NCBI RefSeq assembly: GCF_902806685.2
Contig: NC_048556.1
Span: 2,604,001-2,668,000, forward strand
DNA from: Maniola hyperantus
Taxonomy: Eukaryota > Arthropoda > Insecta > Lepidoptera > Nymphalidae
Direction of reading: 5' to 3'
Length of the DNA: 64,000 nt
Made by a program: the position numbers and the translations under genes. A model generated the notes under the pieces. The model was given only the letters and a program-made list of their open reading frames with translations. It made no database searches and was not told the DNA's origin. This document shows positions 1 through 12,142 of the stretch, one piece after another. The stretch's first letter is position 1; the number at the start of each line of letters is the position of its first letter.

Positions 1-1000
1 CTAATCATCTCAAGGTAATCAATCACAACTTCATGAACGCTCTTAAAAGGATCATTGCATTGACTCTCTTACGATCTAAACCAGATCTTATAATTGACTT
101 CTCATTACTAATTCAGAATATCGCAATAGCTCTACCTTCTCCACTCTGTGCACATCTGCATACAGAACACCATAGCATCGTGCGCCACACGCGCCACGAC
201 TACTATCCACCCAAATAAGCGATCACAACAGAAACCAGGTGGAATGTAAGCTATTCGATCTCATGGGCAACTCATTATCTAATCCATTTCAACATTACAC
301 GAGAGTCATCAATGATTCTTTACCAACCGGGTCATACGATTCTAAAGCGGGTACTATCAAAGTTAACTTCAAGTTACTATCACACTAAACTATCACTTCA
401 AACTACTTAGTCATTATCTCAACTGCCGGTATATCTCCAATTACATTCTAAATTACTAGCGTTTGCAGAAATAACCTTAACGGATGTCTTTAGAATAATC
501 TATTCACTGAGCCAAACGTTAACTCACGAATTACTCTAATATTCACCAATAATTAATATTCCATATTCGTCAAACAACTACGCGAACATTATTAATAGTG
601 CTTTGCAGACAAAGTCACTGGATGGCACTAGATGTTACGATTTAACACAATGTACATTAGCATCGAACAATTACTGTTCTAACTATATCACAATCACCGA
701 ATTAAATATCACGATTAAGAAACTACCTACCTATCTCAAATAATAAAAATTAGCTAAGCTATAATCTGATACTTAATTAATTTAATGCGAGAGAGAATTT
801 TGAACAATAACAAAATGCGTGCGTGTCAAAATCCAACTCTGACAACTAAAATAAAGATGGCTACCTTCCGTACAGTAAAGCTTCCTTCATACGTTTCTTT
901 TCACGGAGTCTACGACAGTAAGAACTCTTTCAATATCGACCCTCCAATATATATAAATAGATATATAGGCATTTAATATTTACGGAGGTCATTCCAAACG
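1..1000. other. No recognised feature
   Basis: AT-rich sequence with only short ORFs of no recognisable family. I see no repeat family in it. Confidence 0.4.
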
Positions 1001-1094
1001 CGGGCATAAAGGCCTCCACCTTTTTCTTCGAGGTATCCCTGATTACGGATAGATTTAATATTATTAACTTTGGCCGGGGTAACAAAGGCAGGTT

Positions 1095-1172
1095 CCCCCC
1101 TGCATAATACCCCTTTTAGGTGCTTCCAGCTTAGACTGCATTATCATTTACCACCAATAAGATCGCAGGAAT
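1095..1172 (+). repeat. SINE-1 3' fragment
   Basis: Contains CTTAGACTGCATTATCA and a diverged CACCAATAAGAT block, matching the 3' half of the full copy at 21990. Confidence 0.5.
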
Positions 1173-1203
1173 GTATAAAACTTGTATAAATTGCATATTA
1201 TGC

Positions 1204-1330
1204 ATATTATCTCACAGCCGGCTTTACTCCCGTGTTTAGTCGACGTTAGCCCGACTAGTTTTGAACCCATCCGGGGCCCTAGTCGGGCTAACGTCGATTA
1301 AGCACGTGAGTAAAGCCGGGTGTGAGATAT
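1204..1330. mobile_element. Foldback MITE with ~50-bp inverted arms
   Basis: The arms starting ATCTCACAGCCGGCTTTACT and ending AGTAAAGCCGGGTGTGAGAT are inverted. They include GTCGACGTTAGCCCGACTAG and its complement around a short loop near 1260-1280. Confidence 0.7.
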
Positions 1331-1828
1331 GTATAATGGAAATCACTCACGATAGTTTAAACGCTAAAATTGTATTATGATAAAAAACTTAAAAGTATAC
1401 CATCTTTGAGCCATATCCAGCAAACAATTTATTATTTTTTCATGTCAGGATTCTCAGGGGCCAGTAAACGGCTCATGAGAGGCAACATCGCTATAATCTG
1501 TGGAATGCGACCCCCATTGTGTAATATAGTTGCCACCCTTGAGATTTGCGTAGCGGGGAAAACGTCGGACCTACGCACCTTCTTCGAAGAAGTGAAGCTT
1601 AATAAATTTTTACGGTAAACCAGTTAAATCAATGCGCCGTTAAAATGCATCTTCTTGGTTCGCTTCAGTCTTATATCCCACGGGCCATTACATAGACGTG
1701 ATATAAAAGAATATAGAAATTTTAGCAATCTAGGGAAACCTAAATGTACAAAGTATTGAAGGGTTTCTTCCAATCCCCTCATTCTTTCTTCTTGTCTTTT
1801 AAAAAATGATAATTCAATGGCTAATTCC

Positions 1829-1978
1829 GTTGTACACAATCTCTAAACTAAACTCAAATGGCACGTCTAAATCTATTGCTATCCCTTTCATAATGTTGCT
1901 TGCGGAAAAGGATAGCACTAGATTTAGACCTGTTAATTTAGTTTAGTTTAGAGATTGTGTACAAGAGAATCGGCCCCA
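1829..1978. mobile_element. MITE family H, copy 1
   Basis: Inverted termini ACACAATCTCTAAACTAAAC and GTTTAGAGATTGTGT. The same family lies at 50649-50799 in opposite orientation. Confidence 0.7.
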
Positions 1979-2004
1979 CTATTAAAATTAGCCTTATCTA
2001 TTTA

Positions 2005-2214
2005 CTACAAATCATGCCCGCGTGGAATGGTGCCAAGAATACTGGCTGCATTTTCGCGCTGGACAGCGATAGACTGATCCGTTGCGCAAAAATTATCTTG
2101 GTTTTTCATTAATAATTGCAAAAAGTCGTAAAAACCTTGGGACCACGAAGTGTAAAATGCTATCTCATATTGATCTTTTCTGCTGGAAGAATCTAACCTA
2201 TTTAATCTTGTCAA
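2005..2214 (-). pseudogene. LINE ORF2 C-terminal relic
   Basis: The minus-strand frame ends QSIAVQRENAASILGTIPRG, matching the tail motif also seen at 35090-35180. It is a jockey/R1-like LINE fragment. Confidence 0.6.
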
Positions 2215-2560
2215 GTTTTCTTACTTAATACAGTCAACCTTCCCAACAGTCCCTTTTAACCAAAAAAAATATCACTTACGTACTTCTCCCGCTAAGCCAT
2301 CTCGGAAGCTAAGCAGAGAATTCATTAGGTCGTTCCGTCCCACTCGACGTCACTTGGACTTTTGATTGAGGAAATAAAAAGCCTGAAGACATCGGCTAAT
2401 TCAAGAGGTCGACTATGGGTTGACGGCAAATTGCCCGAATTGTCTTGAGAACCGTCTTGAGATGTATCTTAAGAATTCTATGATCTTTACAGAAAGACTG
2501 AAAAGGTCGTTACTGTCTTATATTATAAGACGATACGGATAACGACCTTTTCAATCTTCA

Positions 2561-2700
2561 AAAGGAAAAGCTGACTGTCTGACTAACTGATCTATCAACG
2601 CACAGCTAAAACTAAAGAACAGATCGGGCTGAAATTTGGCATGCAGAGTAAGTATTATGAAAATTCAACTCCTAATGGAGTAAAATAGGGGTTCAAAATG
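2561..2700 (-). repeat. Repeat A copy (partial)
   Basis: Contains CTATCAACGCACAGCT and GAAATTTGGCATGCAG. The promoter-distal half is missing. Confidence 0.7.
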
Positions 2701-2716
2701 TATGTTAATATAAGTT

Positions 2717-2850
2717 AGTGTATCTATAGAATGACTTAAACCAAAGCTATGATGGATCTTCAAAATTTATATCGGCAGTAACCTATTGGCATTAGGCTCT
2801 TGAGAATAGTTCTGAACCGGTTAGGAAGCTCCTATACCCGGATCAGGGTA
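2717..2850. repeat. Repeat G copy 1
   Basis: About 130 bp (AGAATGACTTAAACCAAAGC...ACCGGTTAGGAAGCTCC) recurs at 5207-5342 with about ten differences. Confidence 0.75.
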
Positions 2851-3059
2851 TAAAGAAGATTTATAGCAAAGATTTCAAGAATGGTGCCTCATTAATAACA
2901 AATTAAAAAGACGACAAGACAGCACAAGACGAGGTTAGATAAACATGACGAGACATAAATGGCGATTGAACAAAACTGAATAAATATCATTGGACTTTAT
3001 GATGCACAAAACTTCTGTTGCGTCTAAAATTTATATGTACCTATCTTTTATTATTATTA

Positions 3060-3220
3060 TTGAGATACAAGTTGAAGTGATGATGCAATCTAAGATTGAT
3101 ACGGGCTAACCTGGAAGGGGTATGGTAGTTTTTATGAATTCCAAACCCCGGCCGGGAATTGAACACGGGACCTCCCACTAACAAGACCACAGCCCTTATC
3201 ACTCCGCCAGGGAGGTCGTC
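3060..3220 (-). repeat. SINE-1 copy with internal deletion
   Basis: The minus strand reads GACCTCCCTGGCGGAGTG... with a GGTTCGA-like B box diverged, followed by the SINE-1 3' end. The middle ~150 bp is missing. Confidence 0.65.
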
Positions 3221-3232
3221 AGTCTCATGTAG

Positions 3233-3520
3233 TGTAGCTGAAGGGTTGATGTAATGAAGAACCAGCTACATATAGTGATGTTTATTTTACACTTTACAAT
3301 TGATATGTTATGTACAATACAGACGGGCTCGCGAGCTTTATATAATACAATGGTAGAAGATGTTGACGTGACGAGCGGATGATAGGGAATGTGGAATCTC
3401 GTAACGTGCGTGACCAGGAGGATTCTCTACTGCGTTCCAAATTTGAATATTGTTGTGTGGCAGCTGCGAAGTTTTCTTAATAGCTGCCAGCCAAGTAACG
3501 GTAGAGGTTGCACCTCTACA
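3233..3520 (-). repeat. LTR (3' LTR in element orientation)
   Basis: A 288-bp repeat with TG...CA ends, matching 4914-5201 with no difference found on reading. Confidence 0.85.
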
Positions 3521-4596
3521 TCACCCCCCTACGGAGTGAGAAACAGAAAAAAAAAGAAATATTAAGTAAGGCAAGTATTATATACATAAGAATGAAAAGA
3601 ACCCTAAAACTAGAACATGTATTGATAAAAATGAGAAGGCAAATAGGATTGAAAGTTGCCTCAATGTTGATTCTTCTGTAGCAGTATCTGGTAATGGTGT
3701 AATACCTCAGGTCATTGTGTACACAATGACTGGGAGGCAGTACTTAAGACCAGAGAAATAAGCAGTGGACCTGTATGCCTATGTGACACGGAAAAAAATA
3801 ATTACAATAAATGAAGCGTTCGGAGTGCAAAAAGGTTGATGACGGAGGAGACGCATGATGAGCAAATCTTCTTCACGTCGAACCTTGGCAAACTCGCGTC
3901 CACACAGACCTGAAGAGAGGTTCTGAGCGCGATAAACTCAGTGAACCTGGAAAAGTGAAAAGGTCGAAGGACTTACGAACGAGTGACATCGTGTCTTAGG
4001 CTGCCCAGTGTACTACAGGAACATGTGTGCGGAGGCTATACAGCACTCCACAAAAGCTGCTTCACTTTGAAATAAAAGATGATCCGCAATGCACGGAGGA
4101 AGCTTTGCTGAAAACCTTACGAATTGTGGCATGGTCCGTAGGAGTTTGTTGTGAATGGAACCATGGAACGGAGAGATTAGTCCTCTTCATAGTGTAATAC
4201 TGTTTCTTTATAAATTGCTGAAATTTAAATTGTTATGACAGGAAAATTTTACAAAATACAATGGCAATTATGACATGACAATATAACTAAATAAAATTGT
4301 TCTAAAAAAGTAAAACGTCTATAAAAAATTCCCTTTTTAAAATGAGATGATGAGACGTCACTTATTGTCTATATTGTTCATGGAATGTTAATGTTCTTTT
4401 TCACTGAATTTGAAAATTACAAAAATACGTCACTCAAAAATAATTTTCACAAAACAAAATGCAATGTCACAAATATTATTGTTAGAAATTGTTTTTCAGC
4501 ACAGAAGAAATAATGTCCTTATAAAACCTGGATCCCTCCTCAGGGCGCCTTGGATATGTACTCACAAGGCATGCACGTATGAACCTCGCGTCGGGT

Positions 4597-4872
4597 TCAG
4601 GAGGTTGTGTTGTGGTCAGCGATGTAGGACAGGGTAGGTTGCGTAGCGTGCCGCGTCGAGTTGACTGGATTGCGTCCACGAGGGACACCATCTGTGGCGT
4701 CCATGTCGAGTCGCAGTCGTAACTCGTAGCTCTCGCGTTCAGAGGGTGCAGCTAATGTGGCCGCACGTCGTTGCTTGTTGCGTTGAGTTGCTTGCACGCC
4801 GGAGATGTACGGGAGCAGTGTGCAGGCTCGACCGTAGACGCAGGTACCCAATGTGGCTGATGTGTTCCTCAA
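4597..4872 (-). pseudogene. Possible gag N-terminal remnant in the compact LTR element
   Basis: A 91-codon ORF on the element's coding strand starts about 40 bp after the primer site (MRNTSATLGTCVYGR). Its position fits the start of gag, but no capsid motif is visible. It may only be a leader ORF. Confidence 0.3.
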
Positions 4873-4913
4873 TAATGCGGCTGCGTGTTCTTGAGCTCGG
4901 GAGTCACCAATTA

Positions 4914-5201
4914 TGTAGCTGAAGGGTTGATGTAATGAAGAACCAGCTACATATAGTGATGTTTATTTTACACTTTACAATTGATATGTTATGTACAATA
5001 CAGACGGGCTCGCGAGCTTTATATAATACAATGGTAGAAGATGTTGACGTGACGAGCGGATGATAGGGAATGTGGAATCTCGTAACGTGCGTGACCAGGA
5101 GGATTCTCTACTGCGTTCCAAATTTGAATATTGTTGTGTGGCAGCTGCGAAGTTTTCTTAATAGCTGCCAGCCAAGTAACGGTAGAGGTTGCACCTCTAC
5201 A
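4914..5201 (-). repeat. LTR (5' LTR in element orientation)
   Basis: A 288-bp repeat matching 3233-3520. The putative primer-binding site lies immediately left of it on the minus strand (about 4897-4911). Confidence 0.85.
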
Positions 5202-5206
5202 GTAGT

Positions 5207-5342
5207 ATATAGAATGACTTAAACCAAAGCTACGATGGATCTATCAAGATTTATATCGGCAGTTACCTATTGGCACTAGCGTCGTGAGAATAGTTCTGAA
5301 CCGGTTAGGAAGCTCCTAAACCCGGATCAGGGTATAAAGGCG
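5207..5342. repeat. Repeat G copy 2
   Basis: Matches 2717-2850 and begins directly at the compact LTR element's right target duplication. Confidence 0.75.
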
Positions 5343-5345
5343 ATG

Positions 5346-6080
5346 CGGCGATGGCCATAAAGATTTTATTGTCACCGGGACCGTGTCGTATTCATCGTAA
5401 ATGTAAATTCACGTTTTGATGGATTACGGGACTGCGCATATTGATGAAGAAAATGAGCTTTCAAATTTATGTTCGGAAATATTTTCATGAGTGAATTTTG
5501 AATAGATGTTTTTTTAAATGATATTGATTTTATTATATTAAGATTTAAAAAGGGAGAGACAATTTTATTAAAAAAAACTTAAATCTAAATTAAAAGTAAA
5601 ATAAAACAGAAGTTAAAAATAATTAAAAAAATAGTTTTTTTTTAAAATTATAATGTGAACAGAAGACTAGTTGGAAGGAAAGTTGGATTAACTGGTTGGT
5701 TTTTTTTTCAAATAAAATCTACAAGATTGAAATGCCCTTCTTACCCAGAAGAACTAGAAAGTAGGTACTTCGGTGGTTGGTTTTTTGGGTTCCGTACCCA
5801 AAGGCTGCCAAGGGAACCCTAATATCCCTCTAAATACAGGCGGGCTGTACCTATTATTATTGTATATTATTTATTAGGCTGTATTATATGTCGTTTCAGC
5901 GCAAAATTTTTGGAAGTTTAGAGTATTAAGAATTCGTAGAAACTCGTTAAAAAGTGGAAAATTCATCCCGAAAAACGAATTTCCACAATAAAACGCACAC
6001 TGTGCGCTCGTCCCAAAATTAGTAAGTAATTCCAAAAACGCGATTGAAACAGACAACGTTGCATTTTACAGAGAATTTAA
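5346..6080. other. AT-rich filler with short repeat scraps
   Basis: Poly-A/T-rich, with a 'GGTTCCGTACCCAAAGG' scrap near 5787. No gene is seen. Confidence 0.4.
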
Positions 6081-6084
6081 TCCG

Positions 6085-6401
6085 TACGCTTAGTATAAGA
6101 TTTTACTTTTCACCAACGTTGCTAGAATTCGAAAGTCGAAACACAATAACGTCAAAGTAAAATGGACCAAAAGAGCCTTAGATTGAAGATTCTATTCTAT
6201 TCTATTCTATTCCAAGTCAAAAATTCGATGCCACTGATTTTAATTTCGCAACGTTTCCGCTTGGAGCGCTGGTTGTAGATGTGTAGACAAACTTGAGCTT
6301 TAAAACAAGGCGGTTAAGATCCAGTTTACTATAACGCGGAAGTATTTCGACATTCGAATACTATCAACGTTGGTGAGACATAAAATCTCGTACTAAGCGT
6401 A
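6085..6401. mobile_element. Harbinger-like MITE (family M), copy 1
   Basis: Termini TACGCTTAGTATAAGATTTT and AAATCTCGTACTAAGCGTA are inverted. Flanks are CCG on the left and CTG on the right. It carries an internal (TATTC)n tract at about 6192-6211 absent from the 289-bp copies. Confidence 0.75.
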
Positions 6402-7321
6402 CTGATCCCGCGCCCGTATGACGCGGCGCGATTGATTCAAACTATTCCCATTAATTAATGCCATTTGCCGCGTGCGTAAAGCGCCTCTAATTAGATTGCG
6501 GATCCCGACGTGAAAAATTTCATTTTCATGTAGTTAGTCGATGATTTAAAAACCCAAGACATACAAGACAACATTTTTTTTATAAACTGACTGCAGCGCT
6601 AACTAGGTTGCCCATAGCGATATAACAATAACAAGAAAAGAAAAAGAACCTGTGTAGAGGCTACCGACCAGAATATTTTACGTCAACTTTGGATGCGCCG
6701 CTTGCCACAGCATTTGCAAGTCATATTAGCCACTCAATCCAAAATTTCACTAGATAAGGTTGCTGAACTGGCTTGAGCTTGAAAGAGCTTGAGCTACTTT
6801 TCCAGGATAATCTTTGATTTCCTACAGATAAAACATAAATCCACGCGGGTGAAGTAGCGGGCATTATCTAGTTCTAAATAAAAATTATTTAGAAAAATTA
6901 CCCTTTAAAAAAGAGAAGTAGGTACTTGCTTAGTTTTAAAACTACAAAAATCATGTTCTAATGAAAAGTCGTTAGACTTCTATCTCTTTGGTATTACAAG
7001 CGAACTTGAAATTCACAAACAAATCAGGAAGCTAACAGCTGTGTTGGTTTTGGTATATATCAATGGTTCTGACGCGAACAACATAATTTTTTCGTAATAT
7101 ATTTACTTAGTTAGTGAATTCCTAAGGGGTAGTTTCACGTACGCAGGTGGAGATAACAAAATTCTATTTTATAAGTAACATGATTATGTGATTCTGCTCG
7201 TTTAATTAAGCCGACTTAAATGTTCTCCATAGCTGAAAATATCTATGGAGAAAATTTTTACTTGAATTTTTCTTGCTCATAAAGATAGTGTGGTCCGTTG
7301 AAAATTAACAAAGATTTTGTT
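6402..7321. other. No gene seen
   Basis: Includes a partial 'TAAATCCACGCGGGTGAAGTAGC' repeat-B scrap near 6838. The rest is unrecognised. Confidence 0.4.
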
Positions 7322-7322
7322 A

Positions 7323-7525
7323 CAGTTCTTGCAATTCACGAAGGCTAGTGAACTTTACTTGTGGTAACGTCGTTTACATGGTCATTGCGTAAGTGTGCGT
7401 GCCTGTCGGGACCAATCAGTCGCGAGCAAGCGCTGTCAAACGCACACATTTAGTTTACCTTACGTATACCGATACAACTTAAACACAAGCATGAGTCAGT
7501 GGCCTTTGTGAAATGCAAGAACTAT
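7323..7525. mobile_element. Mariner-like MITE (family D), copy 1
   Basis: Inverted ends CAGTTCTTGCAATTCACGAA and AAATGCAAGAACTA with TA on both sides. The interior has GCGAGCAAGCGCTGTC. Confidence 0.75.
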
Positions 7526-7633
7526 ACCACATCGTTAAACGGTCTAAGCGGTATGGTATCTGGAAAACTACATTTATGTACATGTCCTTGATAATTTTGT
7601 AGGAGCAACGTTTTAGTAAGTAGTTACTTTTTT

Positions 7634-7905
7634 AGGGTTCCGTGCCCAAATCTTGCCGTTGAGATCTATTACTAAGACTACGTTCGTCCGTCCGTCTGTC
7701 TGTCAGCGGGCTATATCACGTGAACCGCAATTGGTAGACAGTTGAAATTTTCACAGAATATATATTTTTATCTGCCATGAAAAGTTGAAGTAAGATCAGT
7801 CAAATCGTACCTACCTATATTTTTGTTTTGCTTTGTGTGTAGTAATTTTGAGGTGTTCAATGGTTCATAAAATATAGCCCGCTGACAGACAGACAGACAG
7901 TAATA
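7634..7905. repeat. Repeat C-related fragment with inverted GTCT/GACA tracts
   Basis: Begins TAGGGTTCCGTGCCC. It contains GTCTGTCTGTCAGCGGGCTA and, inverted about 170 bp later, TAGCCCGCTGACAGACAG. Confidence 0.6.
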
Positions 7906-8721
7906 CCATCGTTAACAGCCATCCGGTGCGGAATTCTAAAAATTAAGTCAAGCTAAATAAGTTAAAGTTACCCAAGTAACAAGTAGTTAGAACTGGCTGT
8001 CATGTCAAAAGTACGATTTACCCTTAGAGGTTAGATTAACTTATATTAACTTAGAAGACACATAGAGCAAATATGGCGATTGATTTTCAAAATATATTCA
8101 CTATAGTTAGGTAGGTACCTAAGTTAAAGGGTAAATAGTTAGGGTAGAAAACACGTCAAACTTTTCCAAGCCGTAGAAGATAAGGGGATTACGGAAGGCA
8201 CTCTGCCAGTCATCAGCGCAATCATTCTTTGATGACGTCCTAACTGGATTACTTTCCCATTACCCATTGTTCCCCCTCCGTTTAATTAGAAATAGTGCAA
8301 GTTGGCTCTTGATGATTCCTAATCGAGTTTAAACTTTTTAAAGTATTCAAAATCAGAGACTAGTTATATCGAAATCTGCGAATAAAATAAAAATAGTGAT
8401 TCGTCTAAATATATTATAAAAGCGAAATACCACTCAATCACTGACTGACTGACTAATCACGAAATCTCAGGAACTATAAAGCCTACAAACTTGAAATTTG
8501 GAAGGTAGGTTCTTTCTAGGACGTAGGTGTCAGCTAAGAAAAAAAATGCAGAAATGTGTATCTATCTAAATTATACTTATTTTTAATATGAATGGTTAGT
8601 AGGTACTTTTTCATTGATATAGGTATTGTCCCTTGCCGAATCTTTTCTCAAAACTATTTTGGCTGTTTCAAGCTTTAGATCTTTTCAATTTATAGTTTTT
8701 TATCCGACTGTTTACTTTTTT

Positions 8722-9141
8722 TAGGGTTCCGTACCTCAAAAGGAAAAACGGAACCCTTATAGGATCACTTTGTTGTCTGTCTGTCTGTCAAGAAACCTAC
8801 AGGGTACTTCCCGTTGACCTAGAATCATGAAATTTGGCAGGTAGGTAGATCTTATAGCTGACATTTGGGAAAAAATCTGAAAACCGTTAATTTAGGGTTA
8901 GATCACACAAAAAAAATTAAATTGTGGTCATGGTCATGAATAATTAGTATTTTCAACTTTTGAAGTGACTGACTGTATCAAGTGCGGTATCATATGAAAG
9001 ATCTTCACCTGTACATTCTAAAACAGATTTGTATTTATTTTTATGCATCATAGTTTTTGAATTATCGTGCAAAATGTCGAAAAAATACGACTGTAGTACG
9101 GAACCCTCATTGCGCGAGCCTGACTCGCACTAGGCCGGTTT
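8722..9141 (+). repeat. Repeat C, full-length copy
   Basis: Runs from TTAGGGTTCCGTACCTCAAA through the GTCT tract and the 'AGAATCATGAAATTTGGCAG' block to CTCGCACTAGGCCGGTTTTT. Complete copies are about 420 bp. Confidence 0.8.
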
Positions 9142-9144
9142 TTT

Positions 9145-9300
9145 TATTAATTATAGGCGCACGCTTGACCACGATCATACCTGATGGGAAGTGATGATGT
9201 GGCCTAAAATGGGACGCGTTTGCCTAGAAGGTGCATATTCACTCTTGTTTTGAAGATACCCGGATTATAATTGGCAGGAAACACTCATCTCGGAAGACTG
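9145..9300 (+). repeat. Repeat E copy
   Basis: CGCACGCTTGACCACGATCA...AGTGATGATGTGGCCTAA, shared with 46240-46336 (+) and 57725-57805 (-). Confidence 0.65.
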
Positions 9301-9519
9301 TTCCAGACTTAGCGGTTCACGCTATATCTACCTAGTTATTCTATCAATTAATATAAACTAGGGGAAAGTCATTAGTGCCTGCAACAATGTACTGGACACA
9401 ATCGGGTGTACTCATAATATAGTTACAATACGAACACTAATGGATTATCAGTGATTTGCATTTAGCTGGCCTTGCTGGATACTGTTATGCGAATAAGGCA
9501 ATTTATTTATCAATTTATC

Positions 9520-9660
9520 TAAATATATATAAAAGGGAAAGGTGACTGACTGGAAGGTGATCTATCAACGCACAGCTCAAACTAGTGGACGGATTGAGCT
9601 GAAATTTGGCAGGCAGATAGATATTATGACGTAGGCATGAACTTTAAAAAAAGTAGAGAT
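9520..9660 (-). repeat. Repeat A copy (partial)
   Basis: It lies head-to-head with the + copy at 9678, about 20 bp apart. Confidence 0.75.
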
Positions 9661-9677
9661 AGGCTTATTAATTAACC

Positions 9678-9888
9678 AGCTTATGCTCGCGACTTCATCC
9701 GCGTGGACTACACAAATTTCAAACCCTTATTTCATCCCCTTAGGGGTTGAATTTTCAAAAATCCTTTCTTAGCGGATGCCTACATTATAATAGCTATCTG
9801 CATGCCAAATTTCAGCTCGATCGGTTCAGTAGTTTGAGCTGTGCGTTGATAGATTAGTCAGCCACCTTTTCCTTTTATATATTTAAGA
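9678..9888 (+). repeat. Repeat A, full copy
   Basis: From GCTTATGCTCGCGACTTCAT through CTATCTGCATGCCAAATTTC to CACCTTTTCCTTTTATATAT. Confidence 0.85.
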
Positions 9889-10149
9889 AGAAAAATATAT
9901 TTATCTTTTGGAAATTTTTACTATAAAATGAATTCGTACTACATAAAGCCATCCCCCCGAAACAATGACGGTAGCGGACGTAAGGTCCCCCCCACACACG
10001 GTCGAGTTGAAAATAATTGTCCGCTGATAGGCGCCGCGCAAACTAATTTAGCTGTAGTGTGCGCTTGCAGATTGAATGGAAATAGTGCGTCGATTTTGAT
10101 TAAAACGAAACGGTGAACATAGTCACTATATAGATAGCTGATGTCCGCG

Positions 10150-10235
10150 ACAATAAATTTTTTGGCCCAACCAACCCGGACATCAAAACCTCGTCATCTG
10201 CAATCAAACATGCTTACCACTAGACCAACAAGACT
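10150..10235 (-). repeat. tRNA-like SINE head fragment
   Basis: The minus strand has GGTCTAGTGGTAAGCATG as an A-box-like block and a degenerate B box. It is not a functional tRNA. Confidence 0.35.
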
Positions 10236-10481
10236 GTTAATCTATACGGTATCACGCTTGCGACAGTGTTGTCAGAGTGAACTGTGTTGTGTTGTGCACA
10301 ATCAACCATTTTACTGTCCTTTGTCTTTTTAAATCGCTGGCCAGAGACAACTATAAACTATTCTCGTTAATGCTACTTAAATTAGATACTGTGTTTTCAA
10401 ATTTTATCGACTGAAACTACAGAAATAATAACTAACATTAACTTTTTATTAACTTCAAAAATTGTGTGTATTTCTGTTTAT

Positions 10482-10725
10482 CATCATAATTATCATCAAC
10501 CGATAGACGTCCACTGCTGGACATAGGTCTCTTGTGGGGACTTCCACACGCCACGGTCTTGAGCTGCCTAAATCTAGCGGCTTCCTGCGACTCGTCTGAT
10601 ATCGTCCGTCCACCTAGTGGGGGGTCTTCTAAGGCTGCGTCTTCCGGTGCGAGGTTGCCATTCCAGCACCTTGGGACCCCAACGTCTATCAGTATTTCTG
10701 TTAAGTACCCTATTTTCATGGGTCA
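10482..10725 (-). pseudogene. RTE LINE ORF C-terminus fragment
   Basis: The minus frame contains EDPPLGGRTI and RQLKTVACGSPHKRPMSSSG, marks of the lepidopteran RTE reverse-transcriptase tail. An ATC/ATT repeat lies at the 3' end. Confidence 0.75.
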
Positions 10726-10767
10726 ACTATGGAGGTAATCTTGATGATAGGCACAGAGATAGTTTAT

Positions 10768-10970
10768 TATCATCATCAACCCATTGCTAGCCCACAACTA
10801 CACTGCAGGTCTCCTCTCAGAATTAGAAGGGTTAAAGCCACTGTCCAACACGCGGATTGACAGATTTCAAACACCTTTAATGACGTCATTATGGAGAACT
10901 CTGAAACATACAGGTTTCGTTATGATGTTTTCCTTCACCGTTAAAGCAAGTGATATTTAATTTCAGTTTC
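10768..10970 (-). repeat. SINE-2 3' fragment
   Basis: The ATCATCATCAACCCATTGCT tail and GGTCTCCTCTCAGAATTAGA match the SINE-2 3' half. Confidence 0.7.
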
Positions 10971-10999
10971 AACAAAGGCACGACAAGTTTATAGTAACT

Positions 11000-11900
11000 A
11001 AAGTATGAAATAATCGAAAACACTCTATATAATGCATTCTATCTAATTCTTTCGCATGCTAGGATTTGCATTCATTCCTAGGATTTGTTTTTAATATCCT
11101 TTTTTCGTTTCATTGAGTTTCAAATCACAACAGTACTAAAGAAGATTTCACTTCAAAATTACTGGAAACATACTATAGGCTTAGAGAAAGAATGTTTAAT
11201 CCTCCGTCGTTTACCGGAGTACAACAAAAAGCTGGACTCGGTGTTGGTAGTATCAGATTTTTGCTAAGCTCGTAAAGTCGGTACAAACAGTCGTACCGCG
11301 AGGTAATGGGATGGAAGCGTCGAATATACCGGCTCACCCTGCACTGATACCGTAAACTTACCAGCTAACTAAACATTTAGTTTTGTAGAAATCATTAAAA
11401 TTTTCTGATGCTTTTAGCATCGGCCATTTAGTTTAGCTTTTTGTACCATTATTATCTTTAGCTAAGTTTTTTGTATACACAGATATAGTTACTGTCGTTA
11501 ATGATATACAGGAAGGCAGAGACGTTCACATTTGCACTAGACACAGTAACAAGTGGGAGGGACGGTGTCGCCATGATTTACCGCCTCTTGTTCATGCTAA
11601 TCGAGTGCTAAGTAGCTGCTTGATTTATTGCCGAGGATTAAAGTATGGTTTGGGCGTTTGTCAGAGTTTGTATTAATTGCCTACGCTGCTTATCTTCGGA
11701 GCATTTTGAATCTCTGGGTCTTTGATCACGTGATTTGTGTTGATAAACGCTTTCGCAGTAAGCTACCGAAAAAAGACTTCAGTAGGGCTACCGACGTCAA
11801 ATGTACTAACATTGTGACACCTGCCAGTGACGTCGAAGCTTCGACGCTTTGTTAAAAGTTCCCTAACTCTCGTGAACTTCATCAACTACGCAACTACTTT
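11000..11900. other. No repeat or gene recognised
   Basis: Relatively non-repetitive by eye. Short ORFs do not resemble known families. It could hold regulatory DNA, but nothing shows it directly. Confidence 0.35.
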
Positions 11901-11903
11901 GCC

Positions 11904-12142
11904 ATGTAGAGGTTACTACGTAGCGTCTACGAAAAGCTACGAGTTACGACAATAAAGTGATTTCACCTCAAATGGTCGGGGTTAATGATCCGACGGGGTA
12001 ATGGGGCATGCAACGCTGACCTGACTCGAAACAACAATACATTATTGAATTCAGTACCCAGATATCGCTTCATAATACCTACTAGACAAAAATATTTTAC
12101 GATAGGTTTTTATTATTATACAATTTGGACCTTCGATTTCAT
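11904..12142. repeat. Local duplication, copy 1
   Basis: Shares about 230 bp with 12321-12546, including ACCTCAAATGGTCGGGGTTA and GCTGACCTGACTCGAAACAA. Confidence 0.8.

Larger units (their letters stand above)
3233..5201 (-). mobile_element. Compact non-autonomous LTR retrotransposon, BEL/Pao-like primer site
   Basis: Two 288-bp direct repeats (3233-3520 and 4914-5201) begin TGTAGCTGAAGG and end GCACCTCTACA. They read as identical throughout. The element is flanked by GTAG on both sides (3229-3232, 5202-5205). Minus-strand orientation is indicated by CCGTAGGGGGGTGA against the 3520 end, which fits a polypurine tract. TTGGTGACTCCCGAG starts 3 bp inside the 4914 end and resembles BEL/Pao-type tRNA primer sites. 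The interior (~1.4 kb) has no protease or RT, so it depends on another element. Confidence 0.85.

Noticed and set aside
2717..5342. Repeat G pair as outer long direct repeats of a larger element around the compact LTR element
   Set aside because: The copies are more diverged than the LTRs, sit at unequal distances and lack terminal signatures; more likely two dispersed repeats.
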